Shown piece by piece: positions 1 to 10,623 of a stretch of DNA of 64,000 nt (position 1 is the first letter of the stretch; every line of letters starts with the position of its first letter). The position numbers and the translations under genes were made by a program. A model generated the notes under the pieces. It saw only the letters and a list, made by a program, of their open reading frames with translations. It was not told where the DNA came from and made no database searches. This DNA comes from Rana temporaria. Its lineage: Eukaryota > Chordata > Amphibia > Anura > Ranidae. The stretch lies in the NCBI RefSeq assembly GCF_905171775.1, contig NC_053492.1:296089934-296153933 (forward strand), given 5' to 3'.

Positions 1-437
1 GTATAAAATATTTACAATAGTGTCATTAGTCACTTTTATATCGGGGGATGATTAGTGAAGAAATCCCAACCAAATCATTATTCAGTAATCATCAAGCACA
101 TTTTATTTATTTTCACCAGAGGTCTTTTGATCTTAATGAGTTCAGCATTTTTTTGTTCTAACTAAGAAATCAGAGGTTTGGAAAAACAAAAGATATCTAT
201 CTACTTACAAAGAAATTACATGTAACAAGATTAGTGTACCGTCAAAAAGCTGTAAGGCTTTCTGCCAATAAGGGCGTGTGAAAATCGTGTGTATTGCCGA
301 CTAATATGGCCAGATAGTAGCTTGCATATTGATTCTAAAGAAGTAGCTGAAAGAATTCAGCTTCGCTGTGAGAGACGTATTTGCAATTGGTATTGAGTCT
401 TATTTAAACCAGAACTCTAGGCCTATTTTTTATAATC
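1..437. other. unassigned AT-rich sequence
   Basis: No open frame, terminal repeat or RNA motif that I can support. The sequence is ordinary AT-rich DNA up to the MITE that starts at 438. Confidence 0.5.
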
Positions 438-867
438 TACAGTGGAACCTTGGATTGCGAGCAACGCAGTTAACGAGCATTTTGCAATACAAGCACTGTA
501 TTTTAAAAAATCCTGACTCGGTTTGCGAGTGTTGTCTCGCAAATCTAGCAGGATTCAAGCCAAAGCAGTGTGCAATACCGCGCTTGACCTGAGGTGGGGG
601 GCGCCGGAGACGAGCAGAGCCAATCGGCGCCGTAAGGAAATGCTCGGAAACAGGTGTCCTCAGCTCTTTCTGGGTTCTTACAGAGGCTCTCTGGCGCCCC
701 CCCACCTCTGGCTACATGCAGTATTGCATGTCATTGAAGTCAATGCAGAACAAATTATTTTCATTTCCATTGATTTCAATGGGGAAACTCGCTTTGATAT
801 GCGAGTACTTTGGATTACAAGCATTCTCCTGGAACGGATTATGCTCGTAATCCAAGGTTCCACTGTA
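438..867. mobile_element. pogo/Tigger-type MITE with TA target duplication
   Basis: The ends are inverted copies of CAGTGGAACCTTGGATT (440-456 and, reversed, 849-865), each flanked by TA, the target used by Tc1/mariner/pogo elements. The interior has a second inverted pair: GGTGGGGGGCGCC near 592-604 against GGCGCCCCCCCACC near 693-706. Further repeats of the terminal theme (CTCGTAATCCAAG-like) lie at about 790-860. The 426-bp length and lack of a transposase indicate a non-autonomous copy. The pogo/Tigger assignment rests on the CAGTGG start and TA; other TA-targeting families remain possible. Confidence 0.7.
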
Positions 868-2363
868 CATTGTAAAAATACCTTACATCTTTTGTGGTGT
901 ATGCCACTTTGGGTATGTTTGTAATTTTTTACTATTTCATTCAAGTTAGATAGTACACGCTTGCTATACTTCCAGTCTGCTGTGGCTGTGAGAATTGCAA
1001 CTTTAATACATGGAAGCCGCAGTGTTTGACTGTCCCTCTCCCCTGCTTTGTATTATGTGAAGGGATCCCAAAAAACAGTTTTGTGACTGAATAAGGAGAG
1101 AGGAGGGGGAAAACTACAGAGAAGCTTTCACTGTCACAGCAACAAAATAGGCTTGTTTGGCTGTATGTCTTCTGTGGATCACAGGAGTGCAGTCCTTTCT
1201 GCATTCCTGTGACCCATTTTCAGCAGACAGCGGGTTAAAGCCCACTTTCGGTTAACGTCACAGAGCAAGGAAAGATCATGAACATATGGTGCAGCAGTGC
1301 CGTGTGCTGGGAGAATCGGGAGGCAGAGCACACTGCAGGAAGCTGAGCTGAGCTGTTCTGGGGGAAGTCTGGGGAGTTACCCTTGGATTTACTAGTCGCT
1401 GTCCTGAGCGGTTCTGGGGAGACCTATATCCCTGAGCTTGGTGAGACTGGTTCAAAACAGTCGCCCTTTCCGGTAAGCAGGCAACCACACTTATGGGTGT
1501 TTGAAGACACATTTTTGGTTCTGTTGGGAAAATTGGTACTCTTCACTATTTTCTTTGGAATCACCTGGATACACTTTGGAAGTTAACCCTTCACATGGAC
1601 CTTTTATATAAAATTATGAATGGGACTCTGCCTTAGTTTTTTATTCACAACACTTATTTTTTCTTTTCTTTTTTTTGTGTTTATTATCATTATTCATATC
1701 TGTTTAGCATTGATCACTGTGTTTGATAATTTGATTCAGGGTTTATTACCTATTTGCTTTTTATGCATCAATTTAATTTTACATTTAGCGCTGCACTCAT
1801 TTGAAATGTATCTTTATCCAAGTTTTTTGTACTGAACTTTAGTGTTAGCTGCTTTCTTTATTAATTCAATATTACACTTATCACCTTTCATTATATAGCC
1901 TAGGGTTTTTTTTCCTTTTATATGGTCGGGATTCACCCAGATGCCTGCACCGGCACCTGGCTCATGCTTTCAGCAAGTCGCTGAGAGCCTGAGCCAGCTG
2001 CTCCAGCCCCCTCCACAGCACAGCTGTCAGGACCTGTGTCATTACTTGGGTCACCTGCTGGTGCCACTGTTCTTGGAACCCAAGGGTGTGGTTCTGGTGG
2101 CCACCAGCAGGTGTCTCCCAGCAGATGGACTTTACAGGGAATTAGGTGGCACCTGATGGTGACTGCTGGGGGTATACAAGCCCATCCTTCACCGAGGTTT
2201 AGTGCTTCAGTATTTTTCTGCAAGCTGTGTACCTTCCTGAGTCTGATCCGTTCCTTATCCTAAACCCTGTTCCCTGTAACCTGCTTTCAGTACCTGGCTT
2301 CCTGCTCCCCTTGTCTCCTGTCCCTGTCCTGTTTTGCTCATGTGTGCTCCATTCATTAGTATA
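868..2363. other. unassigned interval
   Basis: No gene recognised. 1930-2340 is more GC-rich and CAG/CTG-rich than its surroundings and contains GGGTATACAAGCCC, which could be a decayed promoter or LTR, but I see no matching ends. Short open frames here have no recognisable domain. Confidence 0.4.
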
Positions 2364-2535
2364 TACTGTATTTATTGGCGTATAACACTCACTTTTTTAC
2401 CCTTAAAATAGAGGGTAAACTGTGGCTGTGTGTTATACGCAGGGGGCTGTGGAAAGTTTTTTTCCTGAAACTTCCCTCTTAAAGTTAGGCTGTGTGTTAT
2501 ACCCCTGTGCGTGTTATATGCCAATAAATACGGTA
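2364..2535. mobile_element. 172-bp palindromic MITE (GTATTTATTGGCGTATAAC type)
   Basis: Left end TACTGTATTTATTGGCGTAT and right end ATGCCAATAAATACGGTA are inverted repeats. Internal segments (TGTGTTATACGC, GTGTGTTATACCCC) repeat the same theme. No coding capacity. A related terminal sequence (TACCGTATTTTCCGCACCAT) bounds the larger element at 54541-55214. Confidence 0.7.
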
Positions 2536-3287
2536 GTTAGTTAGGTTATTGTTTAGGGTTTTGCATTGTTATGTTTACTTTTCACTTACTTGCTTATGTT
2601 TTACTGGTGTTGGTATTGGAAGTGTCAATATTTTATTTATTTTTATGGTTGAATTAGATTGACTTGTGTCTTTTTTCAACCTGAATAACTATGTAACTAC
2701 AGTATGCAAGTGTCTTATTGCCTTAACCACTTCCAGCCCAAGGACGTCATATGACGTAATTGGCTTTCAGTGGGAATATCTTAATGATGCCTGCAGCTAC
2801 AGGCATCATTCAGATATCCTTGTTTTCAATGAGCGATTCTGTGTACCATAAGAATGATCATAGCGGCAGTTCCGCCACTAGATCGTCTTTACAGGCGACG
2901 GGAGGGGACAACCCCCCTCCCACCGTCATCCGGGCTCTCTTGTGCCTTCGGGGACCCAGAGAAAGAATCGGCCACCGCTGAATGACGACCATAGAGATTT
3001 GCTCGGACTGCGGTTGTAAACGGTTGGTAAGCATGAGATTGTGATTTTTTTTTCCGATCTCATGCTTTCTAGCCTGGAGGAGAGATGTGGGGTCCATAAA
3101 GAGGACCTGTCACAAACTATTCCTAGTACAAGGGATGTTTACATTCCTTGTAATAAAAATAAAAGTGCTCCAAAAAAAAGTAAAATAAAGGTGTAAAAAA
3201 AAAAAAAAATTAAACCGCCCCTGGTCCCAATAGCTCGTGCTTAGAAGCGAACGCACATGCAAGTCGCAAGTCTACTTCACATGTGTG

Positions 3288-3623
3288 TAAACGCCGTTCA
3301 ACGATAGGTAGGGAGACCGCCGCTCCAGGTGAGCACAGGCAGATAATCAATGTCCACTCAGGAATCACACGGGTGCTGGCAATGCATAGAATTAAGCAGG
3401 TGGGAGAATGGATGGACAGCCGCACTCCAAAAAGTCTTGTTGAAAGCTCAGCTATGACTAAGCATTAGTTGTTAATGCGAAACGCGTCAGCTGTCTATCC
3501 CACTGTATGCTGTTGTGTGCTGTGCATTTTTTCCTTTTTACAATAAAGAGCACATCTTTTTCAACAAGACTTTTTGGAGTGCGGCTGTCCATCCATTCTC
3601 CCACCTGCTTAAACGCCGTTCAA
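3288..3623 (+). mobile_element. retroposed foldback element with 14-bp TSD (copy A)
   Basis: The 14-bp direct repeat TAAACGCCGTTCAA occurs at 3288-3301 and 3610-3623, bounding a 308-bp insert in the TTAA element. Order within the insert: about 90 bp of unique 5' sequence containing GAGACCGCCGCTCCAG (3313-3328), a 52-bp arm (3394-3445), a loop of about 113 bp, and the exact inverted arm (3559-3610) ending at the TSD. The loop holds the ATGACTAA-stem-GAAACGCGTC motif and an AATAAAG polyadenylation-like signal (3543-3549). A long TSD without transposon-type termini implies target-primed reverse transcription. The element encodes no protein. Confidence 0.8.
3454..3488 (+). ncRNA. hammerhead-like structured RNA motif (copy A)
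   Basis: ATGACTAA (3454-3461), stem GCATTA (3462-3467), loop GTTGT, stem TAATGC (3473-3478), then GAAACGCGTC (3479-3488). Flanking TGAC / GTCA can also pair. The hammerhead ribozyme core is CUGAUGA-stem II-GAAA; here the GAAAC half is intact but the CUGAUGA half is not, so catalytic activity is doubtful. Conservation with copies B and C supports a real structural element. The ribozyme relation is inference. Confidence 0.45.
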
Positions 3624-4093
3624 ACCACACATGTGAGGTATTGCCGTGTGCGCACGAGAAACAATTCTAGTACTAGACCTCATCTGCAACTCTAAACTGG
3701 TAACCTGTAAAAAAACATAAAGCGTCGCCTATGGAAATTTTTAAGCACCAAAGTTTGGCGCCATTCCATGAGTGTGCGCAATTTTAAAGTGCGACATGTT
3801 GGGTATCTATTTACTTGGCGTAACATCATCTTTCACATTGTACAAAAAAACTGGGCTAACTTTACTTGATTGTTATTTTTTTAAATCACAAAACTGTTTT
3901 TTTCCCCCCAAAAAAACGTGTTTGAAAAATTGTTGCGTAAATACCGCTTGAGATAAAAGGTTGCAACGACCGCCATTTTTCCCCTAGGGTGTCTGGTAAA
4001 AAAAAAAAAAAAAAGATAATGTTTGGGGGTTCTGAGTAATTTTCGCGAAAAGAAAATGTAGTGCCAGAATAGGCCCGGTATGGAAGTGGTTAA

Positions 4094-4583
4094 TAAACGT
4101 ACTTTCACTTATTCATCTGGGTCCTGATTCCTTTAGGTTCAATCAACTGGTCTGATAAACCTTGCTGGATGCCTGCATGTATTATGCTTGACAACATTGC
4201 TTCAGTAAGCGTGCGTGTGGGGGTGTTAGAGGAGAGAGCTGGTGACTGACTGTAACCAGCTCTCTGCTCACAGAGCACAGAGAACTGAGTGATCAGCGGC
4301 CTGTGATCACTCAGTTCTCAGCCTTAGAGCTAGTGGGGGAACAATGCTGCATCCACCTAGGCAAGTATGATTTCTAAAAAAAAAAAAAAAAACACAACCT
4401 AAATTCCTCTTAAACTATTTTTTACGCTGGAAAAAAAATGAAAATGCGTGCTACCGTAACACATACCAAGTACAATGCTTTCAAAACTTTGCTCTTCAAC
4501 AGGAAGGGAGCACAAAAAACCTTGGGGCTCTTCCAGCAGTACATATTGCATTAACCTGTATGTATAATTGTTATTCTGTACTC
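4094..4583. other. unassigned, with a shared hairpin
   Basis: Contains a strong hairpin at about 4279-4318: AGAACTGAGTGATCA pairs with TGATCACTCAGTTCT. A similar AACTGAGTGATC / ACTCAGTTCTCGG pair lies at about 38249-38290, so this is part of a dispersed repeat whose ends I cannot place. Confidence 0.45.
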
Positions 4584-4981
4584 TTAAGCCTTGTACACAC
4601 GATCGGATATGATGGAATCTAATCCGATGAAGCTGACTTTCATCAGTCTTGCCTACACACCATCGGTCAAAAATCCGACCGTGTCCAAAGAGGTGACATA
4701 AAACACTACGACATGCTGAGAAGAATGAAATTCAATGCTTCAGAGCATGCGTCGACTTGATTCTGAGCATGCATGGATTTTTGACCGATGGACGTCCACA
4801 CAGACGATCGTTTTTTTCTATAGGTTTTTTATCCATAGGAAAATAATTTTAAAACATGTTATATTTTTTTTCACCGATGGAAAACAAACCGATGGGGCCC
4901 ACACACGATCGGTTTGTCCGATGAAAATGGTCCATCGGTCCGTTTTCATCAGACAAACCGATCGTGTGTACAGGGCTTCAG
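4584..4981. mobile_element. PIF/Harbinger-like MITE (GTACACACGATCGG ends)
   Basis: Termini AGCCTTGTACACACGATCGG (4587) and CCGATCGTGTGTACAGGGCT (to 4977) are inverted repeats. The interior contains further inverted segments (GGTTTGTCCGATGAAAA against TTTTCATCAGACAAACC). Left flank is TTA, the right flank unclear. Other copies of this terminal class (26681, 47754, 55299, 57046) show TAA/TTA flanks, the 3-bp TWA duplication typical of PIF/Harbinger. Non-coding. Confidence 0.65.
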
Positions 4982-4990
4982 AGATTTTCT

Positions 4991-5897
4991 TTAATCACTT
5001 CAGCCCCGGAAGGATTTGCCCCCGTCCTGACAAAGCTTTTTTTTTTTTGCGATACGGCACTGCGTCGATTTAACTGACAATTGCGTGGTCGTGCGACGTT
5101 GGTGATTTTTTTTAACCTCTGCAGTTTTTATTTTTTGCTCTAGAAACAAAAAAACAAAACAAAAGAGCGACAATTTTGAAAAAAAAAAAACACATTTTGT
5201 ACTTTTTGCTATAATAAATATCCCCAAAAAAATAAAAATAAATGTCATCAGTTTAGGCCGATATATATTCTACATATTTTTGGTAAAAAATAAATAAAAA
5301 AATTAATCGCAATAAGTGTATATTGATTGATTTGTACAAAAGTTATAGCATTCGCCAAAAAGGGATAGATTTAAGTAATTTATATTATTTTTTTTTTTTA
5401 CTAGTAATGGAGGCGATCTGTGATTTGTATCAGGACTGTGACATTGCAGTGGACAGATCGGACATTTTTTACACTTATTTTGGACCATTGACATTTATGC
5501 AGCGATCAGAGCTAAAAATAGCCACTGATTACTGTATAAATGTCACTGGCTGAGAAGGGGTTAACACTAGGGGGTGATCAGGGGGTTAAATGTGTTCCCT
5601 CACTGTGTGTTCTAACTGTGGGGGGTGGGCGTCACTAGAGGAGAATACATATCGATGTTTCTACTTGGTAAAAACACACACACAATCTGTCTCCTCTCCC
5701 CTGACATAACCAGGATGTGTGAATTTACACACACATCCCCGTTTTCGTTGTGTCACGAGCGATCGCGGGTGCCCGCTCATTAGCTCCGTGCACGCCTTCA
5801 ATAGTGTCTTAAAGAGCCAACATATACCTCCGGCGATTGGCACGGCCGTGCCAATCTGCCGCAGTATAACTGTGGCAGCTGGTCGGCTAGCGGTTAA
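4991..5897. mobile_element. TTAA-flanked piggyBac-like element
   Basis: TTAA at 4991-4994 and 5894-5897. Left end TCACTTCAGCCCCGGAAGG, right end GGTCGGCTAGCGG. The interior has the segment shared by the copies at 6240, 17181, 35995 and 44799 (GCACTGCGTCG...TTTAACTGACAATTGCG), here reversed relative to the 6240 copy. No transposase. Confidence 0.7.
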
Positions 5898-6239
5898 GAA
5901 TGTTTCCTGAATTCTCACTTCACCAGTATTATACCTGTGACAGAGCTAGCCGGGACAGAGGCTTTTGTTGGGGACTGAATACTAGCCACAGTGCTCTTTG
6001 TGAGCTGTATGCCTGGGGACCCTTGAGGTGGTGTTACTTTGGATTCAGGTCCATATCCCCCCAAGACACACAGACTCTGGGAACCCTGTATATGCCATAT
6101 TAGAAATAGTGACTAATTCATAATGTTAGGACACATACTGTAAGGAGATGATGTCAACTCCAGCCACCTGTATGTCTGTTATAATGTAAATGAGTCTAGT
6201 ATAACTTCGAAGACTTTCACCCATTGTTGCTTGTGCTAA
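5898..6239. other. unassigned interval between two TTAA elements
   Basis: No gene or repeat ends recognised. Confidence 0.4.
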
Positions 6240-7242
6240 TTAACCACTAGCCGACCAGCCACCGTCATTATACGGTGGCAGGTCGGCTCTCCTGGGCGAG
6301 AGCCCGTAGCTATACGTCCTATCGTATAGCCGCCACTAGGGGGCGCGTGCGCGCCGCCGGAGGCGCGCGCGCCCCCCGCTCGCCCCCGACTCCCGTGCGT
6401 GTGCCCGGCGGGCGCGATCGCCGCCGGGCACACGCGATCGCTCGTTACAGAGCGGGGACCGGGAGCTGTGTGTGTAAACACACAGCTCTCGGTCCTGTCA
6501 GCGGGGGAAATGCTGATTTTCTGTTCATACAATGTATGAACAGAAGATCAGTGTTTCCCCTAGTGAGGCCACCCCCCCCCCACAGTAAGAACACACAAGG
6601 GACATACTTAACCCCTTCCCCGCCCCCTAGTGTTAACCCCTTCACTGCCAGTGGCATTTTTATAGTAATCTAATGCATTTTTATAGCACTGATCGCTATA
6701 AAAATGCCAATGGTCCCAAAAATTTGTCAAAAGTGTCCGAAGTGTCCGCCATTATGTCGCAGTAACGAAAAAAAATCGCTGATCACCGCCATTACTAGTA
6801 AAAATAAATATATTAATAAAAATGCCATAAAAATACCCCCTATTTTGTAAACGCTATAACTTTTGCGCAAACCAATCAATAAACGCTTATTGCGATTTTT
6901 TTTACGAAAAATATGTAGAAGAATACGTATCGGCCTAAACTAAGGAAAAAAAAATTTTTTATATATATTTTTGGGGGATATTTATTACAGCAAAATGTAA
7001 AAAATATTATTTTTTTTCAAAATTGTCGCTCTATTTTTGTTTATGGCGCAAAAAATAAAAACCGCAGAGGTGATCAAATACCACCAAAAGAAAGCTCTAT
7101 TTGTGGGAAAAAAAGGACGCCAATTTTGTTTGGGAGCCACGTCGCACGACCGCGCAATTGTCAGTTAAAGCGTCGCAGTCCCGAATCGCAAAAAGTGCTC
7201 TGGTCTTTGACCAGCAATATGGTCCGGGGGTTAAGTAGTTAA
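6240..7242. mobile_element. TTAA-flanked piggyBac-like element
   Basis: TTAA at 6240-6243 and 7239-7242. Left end CCACTAGCCGACC; right end GGTCCGGGGGTTAAGTAG. The GC-rich left half contains GGCGGGCGCGATCGCCGCC (6409-6427), a strong hairpin. The AT-rich right half contains the shared GTCGCACGACCGCGCAATTG block. It closely matches the truncated copy at 40123-40641. Short frames across the GC-rich part have no domain. Confidence 0.75.
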
Positions 7243-7375
7243 CCGTGCAATTGTATGAAGGAGTTCTGTGTTGATATGTATGATGTGTATTGTAGTTAGG
7301 GAGTCACATCGGCTGCTTTAAGGGATTAATTAGCTCATGTTAATTTATGTTTCTGTGTATTGTTTTATTTATTGT

Positions 7376-7703
7376 TAATTTATGTTTCTGTGTATTGTAA
7401 ACACACATATCCCTGTGCTGTCCAAGGAGAGGAGACATGTCGTTTGTTCCTAGTAAGTAGGAACAGCAATATGTCTCCTCACCTACTCAGTCCTAGCCCC
7501 ATACAGTTAGAACACACTGAGGGAACACATTTAACCCCTCGATCGCCCCTTAGTATTAATCCCTTCTATACCAGTGACATTTACACAGTAATAATCAGTG
7601 CATTTTTATCGCTGTATAAATATCAATGCTTCCAAAAATGTGTCAAAAGCGTCTGATTTGTCCGCCGCAATACCACTAAAAATTGCAGATCACTGCCATT
7701 ACT

Positions 7704-7744
<41 letters not shown>

Positions 7745-8145
7745 AAATGCCATAAAGCTTTCCCATACTGTAGTTTGTAGACGCTATAAATTTTGTGCAA
7801 ACCAATCAATATATGTTTATTGCGATTTTTTACCAAAAAAGAAGAAGAATATATATTGGCCTAAACTGATGAAGAAATTTGTTTTTTAAAAACATTTTTG
7901 GGGATATTTATTAGAGCAAAAAAGTAAAAAATATTGTTGTTTTTTTTCAAAATTGTTGCTCTTTTTTTTTTTATAGCGCAAAAAAAAAACCCACAGAGGT
8001 GATCAAATAGCACCAAAAGAAAGCTCTATTTGTGGGGAAAAAAGGACGCACATTTTGTTTCAGTACAGTATTGCATGACCGTGCAATTTCCAGTTAAAGC
8101 AGCACAGTGCCAAATTGTAAAGAGTGCTCGGGCTGAAGTGTTTAA
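7376..8145. mobile_element. partial, diverged TTAA-type element
   Basis: The right part matches the 6240-7242 copy (GATCAAATA.CACCAAAAGAAA, GCAATTTCCAGTTAAAGC) and ends at TTAA 8142-8145. The left end is lost; TTAATTTATGTTTCTGTG occurs twice at about 7340 and 7375 as a local duplication. It contains an uninterrupted A-run at about 7708-7740. Confidence 0.55.
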
Positions 8146-8559
8146 TTCATGAAGTCACACAGAAACACAAACTGATAATATAAAGCAGTTCAAACCACTG
8201 ACATGGAGCACTTTTGGTTTAGCTCCATCTTGTGGTTTGTTGAGATAATTCTAGTGTACATGAAGGATAAAATGAAATGTATTTAAATAAATAAATTAAT
8301 TAGTTAGAAGAACAGCAAATGGTAGCAATCTATTGGTGAGATGGGATGATTTTATTACAGTTTATTACCTTAAGAAAAATTTAAAAAATAAAAAAATAGA
8401 TTTGATTAATTTGACTGACAATTACTTCTATTGTGTACCCAAATTAATTGTAAATCATTATATAAACAAACAAACAAAAATTACTATATAAAAAGAAAAA
8501 GACCAAAAAAGTAAAAATAAAATAAAAATATGGATGCACTCACCATAAAATTATTTTCT

Positions 8560-9325
8560 TGGATTTCACTCAATAAAGGAAACAGAACACTTAGCCTTCG
8601 TGAACCAACTGCTGGAAGAAGGAGAGGTTCAAATGGCTAGAGGTGGCCAGGTCACTAAAGACATCAGCAAGGACTAACAAAGGTGAAACTATGGGGGTTA
8701 TTTACAAAAGGCAAAGACACTTTGCACTACAAGTGCAAAGTGCACTTGAAATTGCACTGAAAGTGCACTTGGAAGTGCAGTCGCTGTAAATCTGAGGGGT
8801 ACATGTCAAATGAGGGGAAGCTCTGCTGACTTTATTATCTAATCATGTGCAAGCTAAAATGCTGTTTTTTTTTTTCCTTGCATGTCCCCCTCGGATCTAC
8901 AGCGACTGCACTTCCAAGTGCACATTCAGTGCAATTTCAAGTGCACTTTGCAATTGTAGTGCAAAGTGCATTTGCCTTTAGTAAATAACCCCCCATGTTT
9001 CCTTTGCAAAGAAGCAGTGGCAGGAAGGTGCTACCTCTCGCTGAATGGCAGGAACAAGGAGCATGGAGTGTCTGTGTATAACACCCCACTAGTTTCCTCA
9101 AACACACAGCTAAAAGCACCAGAAAAGAAGGCCAAGAAAAAAACAGTGGACCATTCTGAAGTGGTATTCTTTGCACCCAGATCTGAATCCTATCGAACAT
9201 GTATGAAAAAGCTGACACATACAGTCTGGAGAAGGCACCCTTCCAACCTTAGACAGCTGGAGCAGTTAGCTAAAGGAGAGTGGGTGAAAGTACCTGTTGG
9301 CAGGTGCCAAAGTTTTATTGAGAGT
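8560..9325 (+). pseudogene. Tc1/mariner transposase remnant
   Basis: At 9180-9203 a frame reads DLNPIEHV, the motif around the last catalytic acidic residue of Tc1-type DDE transposases (usually SPDLNPIEHVW). The tryptophan codon is a stop (TGA, 9204-9206). The frame continues as KKLTHTVWRRHPSNLRQLEQ (from 9207), matching the family C-terminal region up to about 9320. Upstream pieces at 8600-8690 look like diverged N-terminal coding sequence in other frames. A palindromic MITE sits inside it at 8693-8994. Stops and frameshifts make it non-functional. It would have catalysed cut-and-paste transposition at TA. Confidence 0.6.
8693..8994. mobile_element. palindromic MITE (GGGGGTTATTTAC ends)
   Basis: GGGGGTTATTTACAAAAGGC at the left and GCCTTTAGTAAATAACCCCC at the right are inverted repeats continuing inward for about 100 bp (ACTTTGCACTACAAGTGCAA...). 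Non-coding. A second copy is at 45548-45842. Both flanks form a short palindrome around a 3-bp target (GAAAC-TAT here). Confidence 0.75.
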
Positions 9326-9329
9326 AAGG

Positions 9330-10576
9330 TTGTCCCAATACCGATACTAGTATCGGTACTTATACCGAGCATTTGCCTAAGTACTTGTACTCGGGGCAAA
9401 TGCTCAGATGGTTCATCCGATACCTGGGCAGTCAGGGTGTTCAGTGTGGTGGGAGACTTACAAGCACTGATCATCCTGTATAAGTTTCAAAGTCCAGCTT
9501 TTAGTGAAATCAGAGGTGATCGGTGCTTGTAACTCTCCCACACAGCATCACCGCAGACTGTCCGCCTCCTCCAGTGCCCCTCCATTCTGCAGCTGTCCCC
9601 CTCTATGCTGCTCCGTGTCCCCCTTTGTGCTGCTGTCCCCTTCTCTTCTCCTCTGTGCTGCTGTCCCCCTCTCTTCTCCTCCATTCTGCTGTCCCCCTCT
9701 CTTCTCCTCCGTGCTTCTGTCCCCCTCTCTTCTCCTCCGTGCTTCTGTCCCCCTCTCTTCTCCTCCGTGTCCCCCTCTCTTCTCCTCCGTGTCCCCCCCT
9801 CTTCTCCTTCGTGCTGCTGCCCCCCCCCCTCTTCTCCTCCGTGCTGCTGCCCCCCCTCTTCTCCTCCGTGCTGCTGTCCCCCCCTCTTCTCCTTCGTGCT
9901 GCTGTCCCCCCCTCTTCTCCTCCGTGCTGCTGTCCCCCCCTCTTCTCCTCCGTGCTGCTGTCCCCCCCTCTTCTCCCCCGTGCTGCTGTCCCCCCCCTCT
10001 TCTCCTCCGTGCTGCTGTCCCCCCCCTCTTCTCCTCCATGCTGCTGTCTCCCTCTCTTCTCCTCCATGCTGCTGTCCCCCCCTCTTCTCCTCCATGCTGC
10101 TGTCTCCCTCTCTTCTCCATGCTGCTGTCCCCCTCTCTTCTCCTCCATGCTGCTGTCCCCCTCTCTTCCCTCCGTGTCCCCCTCTCTTCTCCTCCATGTC
10201 CCCCTCTCTTCTCCCCCTCCGTGCTGCTGTCCCCTTCAACCTGTCAGGATGGAGAGCGGAGGTAAATCCGGCTCCAACCTTTTCCGAATGTACAGAGTCA
10301 GTGATCACTGACTCTGCCCATTCACATAACTGAAACATCGTAAACTGTGTTTACAATGTCTCAGTTTATGAATGGAGAATAATAAAAAATAATTGTAAAA
10401 AAAATAATAAAAAACTCACTGACACTGTCCACCCACAGCCCCCCCCCCCCCCGGTCCCCTTAAAAAAAAAAATGTAAAAAAAAAAATACTGACATGTCAC
10501 ATGAGATTAAATTAAGTATCTGTATCGGCGAGTACTTAAAAGTATCGGTACTTAAAGTGGTATCGGGACAGATATT
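9330..10576. mobile_element. probable hAT-type element with expanded minisatellite
   Basis: Left end GGTTGTCCCAATACCGATAC with TAGTATCGGTACT, and right end AGTATCGGTACTTAAAGTGG followed by TATCGGGACA, form imperfect inverted ends of a type I associate with hAT elements. A clear 8-bp target duplication is not visible, so exact ends are uncertain. The middle is filled by the minisatellite at 9597-10240. No transposase. Confidence 0.5.
9597..10240. repeat. CT-rich minisatellite, about 28-bp unit
   Basis: More than twenty imperfect tandem units of the form GTGCTGCTGTCC followed by CCCCTCTTCTCCTCC. Several units vary in C-run length, which shifts frame and leaves long proline/serine-rich frames on + and glycine/arginine/glutamate-rich frames on -. 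I treat those frames as repeat artefacts, not genes. Purine/pyrimidine strand asymmetry is strong and could favour triplex or R-loop formation. Confidence 0.9.
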
Positions 10577-10623
10577 GCTTTTTTTGCAGTTATTGCCTCT
10601 TATGGTTGTGCAACAAAATACTG

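Larger units (their letters stand above)
2723..4093. mobile_element. TTAA-flanked piggyBac-like non-autonomous element, split
   Basis: Flanked by TTAA at 2723-2726 and 4090-4093, with inverted termini CCACTTCC / GGAAGTGG. No transposase. The interior is non-coding, with poly-A/T runs and a hairpin around CGTCATATGACG near 2744. It is interrupted by a retroposed foldback insertion at 3302-3609 with a duplicated target, so it is older than that insertion. TTAA duplication is the hallmark of piggyBac; the family call is by target site and terminal form only. Confidence 0.7.

Noticed and set aside
6236..6673. 98- and 132-codon frames in GC-rich sequence
   Set aside because: They lie within the GC-rich half of a TTAA element. 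The copy at 40123 has similar but frameshifted frames, so no coding constraint is evident.
8693..8994. CRISPR-like or regulatory array
   Set aside because: The repeated GTGCACTT/AAGTGCAC words are inverted halves of one palindromic MITE, not regularly spaced direct repeats. No CRISPR or prokaryotic feature occurs in the window.
9487..10338. 283-codon and overlapping 250-260-codon open frames on both strands
   Set aside because: They follow entirely from the 28-bp minisatellite (no stop in the unit in several frames) and have no domain or splice context.
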